From Microvirga splendida (GTDB lineage: Bacteria; Pseudomonadota; Alphaproteobacteria; Rhizobiales; Beijerinckiaceae): a stretch of 64,000 nt of DNA. Below the pieces are notes generated by a model. It was not told the origin of the DNA. It saw only the letters and a program-made list of their open reading frames with translations, and searched no databases. Both the position numbers and the translations under genes were made by a program. Positions within the stretch are counted from its first letter, which is position 1. The number at the start of each line of letters is the position of its first letter. Positions 56,761 through 64,000 of this stretch are shown in pieces. The stretch is taken from NCBI RefSeq assembly GCF_016427565.1, contig NZ_JAELXT010000001.1, positions 310,001 to 374,000 on the forward strand, given 5' to 3'.

Positions 56761-56985
56761 TCAGATGATCGTCGAGCCGTCCGACTTCACGCGCTCGTCG
56801 CCGATCTGCCGCGCGAGCTTGTCGGCCTCTTTGCCGCCCACGTGGATGCGCACCAGCGTCCATTCATTCTCGGATTTCCACATACGGAACGAGAGCATGA
56901 AGCCGTCGCCGTGCTTCTGGGCATCGGCATGGGTGGCGTCGGGCAGGTCATAGGGCCCGAGCCCGTCGAAGGTAATCTGTCCCAC
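56761..56985 (-). CDS. Small hypothetical protein
   Basis: 74 aa from GTG 56985 (GGAGACC upstream). Compact and mixed in composition rather than disordered: ITFDGLGPYDLPDATHADAQKHGDGFMLSF, then EWTLVRIHVGGKEADKLARQIGDERVK. Probably a small alpha/beta domain in the cytosol. No family recognised; flanked by non-coding gaps on both sides. Confidence 0.6.
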   Translation of the reverse strand: MGQITFDGLGPYDLPDATHADAQKHGDGFMLSFRMWKSENEWTLVRIHVGGKEADKLARQIGDERVKSDGSTII

Positions 56986-57075
56986 GGGGGTCTCCGGTCA
57001 TGAGAATCATGAGCCAACGACTGAGCGCCTGACTGGTTCATGGCCTCGCGCCGTCATGAGTCATGAGGCGCCCTC

Positions 57076-57801
57076 TCAAAGATTGGGCGTGATCCTCAAC
57101 TCCAGCCTTGCCGACGCAACGGGCCGCGTGCTCGGCGCAAGACCGTAGCCGAGGGAGACGTTGAGGACGGATTTGAACCGGTCCGTGGGTGCGCTGAGCA
57201 GCGCCTGTCCCATGACTTCCGACAGCAGGCCGGTGCTGAAATCGCCGCTCAAGGCATCGAGGCTGACGCTCGGCGCAAAGCGCAGCTGCGTGCTCCAGGA
57301 TTGCAGCGGCAGATCGAGCGGAATGCCCATGGAGCCGCTGAGCGACTGCGCATAGCCGTGGCTCGTCACGTCTATGAGGCCCGCCGTCGACAGCCCGAAA
57401 GTGAGGCCGCCGAGGCTCTCCCAATCGCGGGTCACGAAGGCCTCCCAGGTGGCTTTCGACTGCAGCGGTCCATGGTGCCCGCCGCCGCGGATCAGCTCGG
57501 TGCCGACGAGGAAGTTGTAGTCGTGCAGGGGCTGGAGCTTGGCCCCAAGCGAATGGCCGGTCGCGCCGGGCCGGAAGCTCTGGGCAGAGCCACTGGCCAT
57601 GCCGTTCGCCCACACCTGGGTGCGGTTCAGGCTGAAGGAGGGGCGCGGGTGCTTGCCCCGGCGCGTTACAGCAACATGATCGTCGAGCCACTGGGGCGTG
57701 AGGTCGGCGCTCCAGATCCCCTCCCCTTCCGCCCACGCCGCGGTGGAGAACAGCACGAGGGGAAGCAGCAACGCTCCACGCCGGCAAAGAAGAAATAACA
57801 T
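57076..57801 (-). CDS. Secreted protein, probable outer-membrane beta-barrel-like
   Basis: 241 aa from ATG 57801. Signal peptide (ALLLPLVLFSTAAWA). The mature part has alternating polar/aromatic short strands, many Gly and Ser, and no Cys: GIWSADLTPQWLDDHVAVTRRG, NFLVGTELIRGGGHHG, GGLTFGLSTAGLIDVTSHGYAQSLSG, LQLRFAPSVSLDALSG-like, ending LELRITPNL. This pattern fits a beta-barrel or beta-sheet export product; family not recognised. Confidence 0.62.
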   Translation of the reverse strand: MLFLLCRRGALLLPLVLFSTAAWAEGEGIWSADLTPQWLDDHVAVTRRGKHPRPSFSLNRTQVWANGMASGSAQSFRPGATGHSLGAKLQPLHDYNFLVGTELIRGGGHHGPLQSKATWEAFVTRDWESLGGLTFGLSTAGLIDVTSHGYAQSLSGSMGIPLDLPLQSWSTQLRFAPSVSLDALSGDFSTGLLSEVMGQALLSAPTDRFKSVLNVSLGYGLAPSTRPVASARLELRITPNL

Positions 57802-58004
57802 CGAAGGAACCAGAATAAAATCGTAACGGAGACTGCAATACGGCCTCCATTCGAGTTGGATCTGGTTAATTCCCGGTTAATCGATCTTCATTGTTCGGCA
57901 TGGTCGACGCCGCAGACAGAACAAGACCCTGCGATGCAGAGAAATTGGAGAGCGGAATCAACCGGATGGCGCACGCTTGCTCGCGTGTTGCAGTCGCGGT
58001 ACTC

Positions 58005-58036
58005 AAAAAAGAAACGGCCGGGCGTGAGCCCGGCCG
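58005..58036 (-). terminator. Terminator of the cpdB-like gene
   Basis: 9-bp stem CGGCCGGGC / GCCCGGCCG, loop GTGA. On the minus strand it is followed by a T-rich tract (TTTCTTTTTT), 24 bases after the stop at 58061. Confidence 0.9.
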
Positions 58037-58060
58037 CTTCCGATTGCGATGCCGTGAGGA

Positions 58061-60004
<1,944 letters not shown>

Positions 60005-60260
60005 AGGTCTTCCCTTTTACGAAACGTAGTTCGCTGTAGGCTACAAGAGCACAAGTTTTGTGACAGAATCAATATGAGCCGGCTCACCATGGAGCCGCAG
60101 CCGTTGCGGAAGCCCGTGGCGGACCCCGCCGTCACGGCCGGAACGGCGCTTCCAGGGCTCCGCGACTGGACATTCTTCCTAGTCTGTGCGGCACTGCCGC
60201 TCCCTTCGAGCCGTGCCGGCCCCTGCCGGAACGCCCCTGCCAGGAACGGAAGGACAACGG

Positions 60261-61004
60261 ATGTGCCGTGATGCGTATGTTCCCTACGAGCCCTTGAACG
60301 TCCTGAAGCCGGTTGCGCCGGATGTCTGGATCGTGGACGGCCCGGAGATCCGGCTCAGCTACATGGGCCTGAAGCTGCCCTTCCCGACCCGGATGACGGT
60401 CGTGCGCCTGCCGGACGGAGGCCTGTGGATTCACTCGCCGATCGAGCCGGACGGCGCCCTCGTCGAGCGCATCCTGGCCCTTGGCCCCATACGCTTCCTC
60501 ATTGCCCCCAACACCCTTCACTACTGGTGGGTGCCGGATTGGAAGGCCCGCTTCCCCGAGGCCGAAGTCCATGGGGTTCCAGGTCTCGACCGCAAGGCGA
60601 AGCGCCCCCTTCCGGTCGACCGCGTGCTCGGCGATGCGCCTGCGGCCGCATGGGCGGACGTGATGGATCAGGTTCTCGTCCACGGAGACGGGCTCACGGA
60701 AGCCGATTTCTTCCACCGCCCCTCGCAAACGCTCATCCTCACCGACCTGATCGAGAATTTCGAGATGGGGCGGGTTCGGCAATGGTTCTACCGCTGGCTC
60801 CTGCGCCTTGCCGGGCCTGTCGATCCGGACGGCAAGACGCCTGTGGATCTCCAGCTCAGCTTTCTCCGTCAGCGCCGGGCCGTGAAGGCCGCGGTCCGGC
60901 GCATGATCGCCTGGAGCCCTGAGCGGGTCATCATCGCCCACGGACGATGGTATGACGGGAACGGCACGGCCGAGCTGCAGCGTGCCTTCCGGTGGGTTCT
61001 CTAG
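60261..61004 (+). CDS. DUF4336 protein
   Basis: 247 aa from ATG 60261 (SD AAGGA). DUF4336 members are metallo-beta-lactamase relatives without a full metal site: [99 protein letters not shown], and [22 protein letters not shown]. No HxHxDH is visible. Function unknown. Confidence 0.85.
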   Translation: MCRDAYVPYEPLNVLKPVAPDVWIVDGPEIRLSYMGLKLPFPTRMTVVRLPDGGLWIHSPIEPDGALVERILALGPIRFLIAPNTLHYWWVPDWKARFPEAEVHGVPGLDRKAKRPLPVDRVLGDAPAAAWADVMDQVLVHGDGLTEADFFHRPSQTLILTDLIENFEMGRVRQWFYRWLLRLAGPVDPDGKTPVDLQLSFLRQRRAVKAAVRRMIAWSPERVIIAHGRWYDGNGTAELQRAFRWVL

Positions 61005-61038
61005 CCCCCGTAGTCGGAGCGGCGGCAATCCTGGCCGT

Positions 61039-62190
61039 CTAGGCCCGCAGCGCCTCGTCGAGGTCGCGGTAGAGATCCTCCACGTCCTCGATGCCGGTGG
61101 AGAGCCGCAGGAGGTCCGGCGGGCAGGGCGTGCCCGGCCCCTCGATGGAGGCGCGGTGCTCGATCAGGCTCTCGACGCCGCCGAGCGAGGTGGCGCGCTT
61201 CCACAGGCCCACCCGGGCGGCGGTGCGGATCGCCGCGGCCTCGCCCTCGGAGACCTGGATCGACAGCATGTAGCCGAAGCCGTTCTCCATCTGCCGGGCG
61301 GCAATGTCGTGGCCGGGATGCTGCGGCAGGCCCGGATAGAGTACGCGGGCCACCTTCGGGTGCGCGGCGAAGCGCTGGGCGAGGTCGAGGGCGCTCCTGG
61401 CCTGGGCCGCCGTGCGCACATGAAGCGTGCGCATGCCGCGCATCAGGAGATAGGCCTCGAAAGGCCCGAGGATCGCGCCCTGCATCTTGCGGATATTGAC
61501 GACGCGGGTCCAGAACGCATCCGCCTTGGCGCCGGCGAGTGCGCCGGCCACCACGTCGGAATGGCCGTTCAGCACTTTCGTCGCCGCATGCATGACGATG
61601 TCGGCGCCAAGATTCAGCGGTCGGGTGTGGATCGGCGAGGCGGTGGTGGAATCGACCGCGAGCCTGGCCCCGGCCGCATGCGCGATCTCGGCGGCGCCGG
61701 CGATGTCCGTGATGGTCCAGAGCGGGTTGGAGGGCGTCTCGATCCAGACCAGCTTGGTCTCGCCAGGCTTTACCGCCTTGCGCAGGGCATCGAGGTTGTC
61801 GGTCTCGACGAAATCGACCTTGAGGCCCCAGCGGACCGCCTCGGTCATGAGCCAATTGCGCAGGGCCCAGTACATGACCTTGGAGGCCACGATGTGGTCG
61901 CCCGGATCGAGGGCCTGGAACACCGCGGTGGCCGCCGCCATGCCGGAGGAGAACAGCAGCGCGCCGGCCTCGGCCTCCTCCAGCATCGCCAGCACTTCCT
62001 CGGCCTCGCGGACCGTGGCATTGTCCGGCCGGCCGTAGACGAAGCCGGAGGAATAGGCATTGTCCTCATCGCGGATATAGGTGGTCGCCACGTGGATCGG
62101 CGGCACGACCGCCTTGGTGATCGGATCCACATGGCCCATGGCCTGCGCGGTGAGGCTGCGCTTCGACCACCGGGAACGCGATGACGGCAT
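61039..62190 (-). CDS. Trans-sulfuration enzyme (cystathionine gamma-synthase/lyase family)
   Basis: 383 aa from ATG 62190 with SD GGAGG. Fold type I PLP enzyme: VATTYIRDEDNAYSSGFVYGRPDNATVREAEEVLAMLE, ALLFSSGMAAATAVFQ, the TPSNPLW substrate-binding block, and the PLP Lys in MHAATKVLNGHSDVVAG. The C-terminal LGGVESLIEHRAS is conserved. It may synthesise or cleave cystathionine or use an O-acyl-homoserine; these are hard to tell apart by sequence. Convergent with the DUF4336 gene. Confidence 0.88.
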   Translation of the reverse strand: MPSSRSRWSKRSLTAQAMGHVDPITKAVVPPIHVATTYIRDEDNAYSSGFVYGRPDNATVREAEEVLAMLEEAEAGALLFSSGMAAATAVFQALDPGDHIVASKVMYWALRNWLMTEAVRWGLKVDFVETDNLDALRKAVKPGETKLVWIETPSNPLWTITDIAGAAEIAHAAGARLAVDSTTASPIHTRPLNLGADIVMHAATKVLNGHSDVVAGALAGAKADAFWTRVVNIRKMQGAILGPFEAYLLMRGMRTLHVRTAAQARSALDLAQRFAAHPKVARVLYPGLPQHPGHDIAARQMENGFGYMLSIQVSEGEAAAIRTAARVGLWKRATSLGGVESLIEHRASIEGPGTPCPPDLLRLSTGIEDVEDLYRDLDEALRA

Positions 62191-62263
62191 AGGGAACCTC
62201 CGGAGAGCGTGACAGGTTGCGTCACTGAGAAACAGACACGCTGCTCTTAAAGGGATTTCGGGG

Positions 62264-62773
62264 ATGCATACAGACCAAACTGTGCCGGGCAGCCATGCAA
62301 TGCCGCCGCTGCTCCGTTTTCTCGTGGCCGTGCTGCCGGTGGTCGCGGTGGCGGTGTCGGCGAGCCTCGTCACGCAGCCGAACATTCCCACCTGGTATGC
62401 GGGGCTCCAGAAGCCGGGCTTCACGCCGCCGAACTGGGCCTTCCCGGTCGCCTGGACGATCCTCTACGCCATGATGGCCTATGCGCTCTGGCGCATTCTC
62501 TCCCTGCCCGAGAACCGGCCCGGACGCAGGGCGGCGATCATCGCGTTCTTCGTGCAGCTCACCTTGAACGGAGCGTGGTCCTTCGCGTTCTTCGGGAGCA
62601 AAAGCCCGCTCGCCGGCCTCGTGGTCATCGCGGCCCTGATCGTGGCGATCCTCGCCACGATCCGCATCTTCTGGAGACTCGACCGCACGGCGGCCTTGCT
62701 GCTGGTGCCCTATCTCGCCTGGGTGGCCTACGCGACCCTGCTCAACGGCACGATCTGGCGGCTGAACGCCTAG
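62264..62773 (+). CDS. tspO: TspO/MBR family protein
   Basis: 169 aa with five membrane helices. Conserved residues: TWYAGLQKPGFTPPNWAFPVAWTILYAMMAYALW, QLTLNGAWSFAFFGSKSPLAGL and LVPYLAWVAYATLLNGTIWRLN. TspO binds porphyrins and responds to oxygen or stress in related bacteria. It is divergent from the trans-sulfuration gene by about 70 bp. Confidence 0.92.
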   Translation: MHTDQTVPGSHAMPPLLRFLVAVLPVVAVAVSASLVTQPNIPTWYAGLQKPGFTPPNWAFPVAWTILYAMMAYALWRILSLPENRPGRRAAIIAFFVQLTLNGAWSFAFFGSKSPLAGLVVIAALIVAILATIRIFWRLDRTAALLLVPYLAWVAYATLLNGTIWRLNA

Positions 62774-62792
62774 CCGAGCATCTGAACGATAG

Positions 62793-62901
62793 CCTCATCC
62801 TGAGGAGGTCGCTTCAGCGACCGTCTCGAAGGACGAGGCGTCTCCAGAGAGCACTGGAGGCTCCTTCGAGACGCCTGCTCCGCAGGCTCCTCAGGATGAG
62901 G
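62793..62901 (-). repeat. Dispersed palindromic repeat family C, copy 2
   Basis: Bounded by CCTCATCCTGAGGAGG and CTCCTCAGGATGAGG, with arms CGTCTCGAAGGAC and CTCCTTCGAGACGC. The middle, CTCCAGAGAGCACTGG, is the exact reverse complement of the centre of copy 1, so this copy has the opposite orientation. It lies between tspO and the convergent hpt. Confidence 0.9.
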
Positions 62902-62921
62902 ATTGTGTGTGGAAGCGTGCG

Positions 62922-63494
62922 CTATTCCGGCTTGTCGAACAGGTCCGGATCCTTGTCGTGATGGTCGAGCACGCCGACGAAAGGCAGCTGCCGGTAGGAA
63001 TGGGCCACATCCATGCCGTAGCCGATCACGAACACGTCCGGGCAGGTGAAGCCCACATATTCCGGGTGGATCTGCACGGCGCGCTTGCCGGGCTTTTCCA
63101 GCAGCACGGCGGTCTTCACGCTCTTGGCGCCGCGGGCCATGAGCAGGTCCTTGGCGAAGGTGACCGTGCGGCCCGATTCCAGGATATCGTCCACGAGCAG
63201 CACGTCGCGCCCGCGCACGTCGCTTTCCACGTCGCGCAGGATGGTGACGTTGCCGGTGGAGACGGTGCCGTCGAGATAGCTCGACAGGTGCACGAACTCC
63301 ACCTGGGGCGCGAGCCCGGCCCGGTGCAGGGCGCGGATCAGGTCGGCGGCGAACATGAAGCTGCCCTTGAGCACCGCCACCACGAGCAGGTTCTCGGGCT
63401 TGGTGGCCGCGATCTCCTCGGCCAGCGCCTCGTTGCGCTTGGCGATGGTGTCTTCGTCGAAAAGAACCCGGATGCGGTGGGCAGTGCTCATCAT
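62922..63494 (-). CDS. hpt: Hypoxanthine phosphoribosyltransferase
   Basis: 190 aa. It converts hypoxanthine and guanine to IMP and GMP with PRPP. The PRPP motif is LLVDDILESGRT; the metal- and substrate-binding LKGSFMFAADLIRAL comes earlier. Also VEFVHLSSYLDGT and YVGFTCPDVFVIGYGMDVAHSYRQLPFVGVL. ATG 63494 and the ATG just after are alternative starts. Divergent from ftsE, with repeat copy D3 between them. Confidence 0.93.
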   Translation of the reverse strand: MMSTAHRIRVLFDEDTIAKRNEALAEEIAATKPENLLVVAVLKGSFMFAADLIRALHRAGLAPQVEFVHLSSYLDGTVSTGNVTILRDVESDVRGRDVLLVDDILESGRTVTFAKDLLMARGAKSVKTAVLLEKPGKRAVQIHPEYVGFTCPDVFVIGYGMDVAHSYRQLPFVGVLDHHDKDPDLFDKPE

Positions 63495-63605
63495 GATCGT
63501 CCAGAAAAGAAATATGAGGCTCTCGAAGCCGCCCCTTCACGACCATGCCTGCCCCAGGATGTCAAACGGAGTTGGTGGTTTTTGAAGCAAAAGCACGCCG
63601 CCACT

Positions 63606-63753
63606 CCCCTCTCCCGTGTGGGAGAGGGGCAGGGGTGAGGGCGTGACGGTCAACCAGCCTAAAACTGACCGTGCCCACTGCAGCACGTCACCCGCTGCAC
63701 TCTATCCGGCACCGGCCTTCCCTCACCCCAACCCTCTCCCACACGGGAGAGGG
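63606..63753. repeat. Dispersed palindromic repeat family D, copy 3
   Basis: Begins CCCTCTCCCGTGTGGGAGAG, then GGGGTGAGGGCGTGACGG; ends with CCTCACCCCAACCCTCTCCC and ACACGGGAGAGGG. Outer arms CCCTCTCCCGTGTGGGAGAGGG are self-complementary at both ends. It fills most of the 413-bp gap between hpt (63494) and ftsE (63908). The rest of that gap holds TAAGGAGGCG near 63842-63851, which is G-rich but too far from the ftsE start to be its SD. Confidence 0.85.
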
Positions 63754-63907
63754 AGATTTCGTCCTGCGGCACTATCCCGCGAGGGGTTCGCTTCCCGTTA
63801 CACTCCTGCAAGTTTATGGCTTGCTAACCATAGCGGGGCGATAAGGAGGCGAATCGCGGACGTCTCCCGCCCCATAACCGCAACGCTCAAGGACGGCTCG
63901 GCCAGGT

Positions 63908-64000
63908 GTGAAAGCGCTCGATCACGACGACTACCCCTACGATGACAACGCGGCCCCGGTCGTGCATTTCGAGAATGTGGGCGTGCGCTACGGCATGGGG
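63908..64000 (+). CDS. ftsE: Cell-division ATP-binding protein FtsE, N-terminal fragment
   Basis: The first 31 codons, cut by the window edge. GTG 63908 opens a frame with an acidic, Tyr-rich leader (LDHDDYPYDDNAAP) followed by VVHFENVGVRYGMG, the standard first strand of FtsE. FtsE with FtsX activates septal peptidoglycan hydrolysis. The leader is longer than that of E. coli FtsE; a later start is possible. The match is short, so another ABC ATPase is not fully excluded. Confidence 0.7.
   Translation, partial: MKALDHDDYPYDDNAAPVVHFENVGVRYGMG

Overview
The window is high-GC, densely coded, ordinary-looking chromosome from an alphaproteobacterium. The gene content and order point to the Hyphomicrobiales, most likely a Methylobacteriaceae-type genome such as Microvirga or Methylobacterium; this is inferred from protein style and synteny, not from a database search. 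Supporting signs are a phaR/phaA/phaB polyhydroxyalkanoate locus, the ordered block comF-grxC-nit-DUF1178 ... ubiG/lysC-ptsP-prfA-prmC-DUF4167 ... clpB, a CheY/CheZ pair, secA-parvulin-argJ-mutT, and the start of ftsE at the right edge. I see no prophage, transposase, integron, CRISPR array, rRNA or tRNA.

Layout. 1-5 kb: end of a GNAT gene, a nitroreductase, ispA, mtgA, rpmF and a GGDEF-EAL protein whose two catalytic motifs are both destroyed. 4.8-7.8 kb: phaR divergent from phaA-phaB. 7.8-14.8 kb: a DMT exporter, a GNAT, gloB, a methyltransferase, accA, an L,D-transpeptidase and an orphan lipoprotein. 14.8-20.6 kb, all on the minus strand: cheY-cheZ, an ABC-F ATPase and secA. 20.9-29.1 kb: parvulin, argJ, a tandem pair of small secreted paralogues, mutT, a second DMT exporter, thioesterase, Fe-ADH, DUF427 and a methyltransferase. 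29.2-41.8 kb: the comF to DUF4167 block, with a FosX-type epoxide hydrolase between prfA and prmC, joined to both by start/stop overlaps. 42-54 kb: MOSC protein, NDH-2 and a stress-flavoured stretch (clpB, HPF, a trypsin-like PDZ protease, a duplicated CAP protein, DUF4142, several short hydrophilic proteins), then an orphan TRAP binding protein. 54-64 kb: DMT exporter, YihY/BrkB protein, a tiny two-gene membrane-peptide unit whose second member has an in-frame TGA, secreted and periplasmic proteins (including a CpdB-like nucleotidase), a trans-sulfuration enzyme, TspO, hpt and ftsE.

How it works together: most of it is housekeeping (envelope synthesis and protein export, translation termination and release-factor methylation, lysine-family amino acid entry, nitrogen PTS, acyl-CoA and PHA metabolism, protein quality control). 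The least ordinary layer lies between genes: four families of imperfect palindromic repeats (two, four, two and three copies here), several of them against gene ends or starts. The best leads for new biology are the fosX insertion, the broken miniprotein pair, the CAP-domain duplication, the dead GGDEF-EAL protein and the repeats. I did not find a large undescribed multi-gene system.
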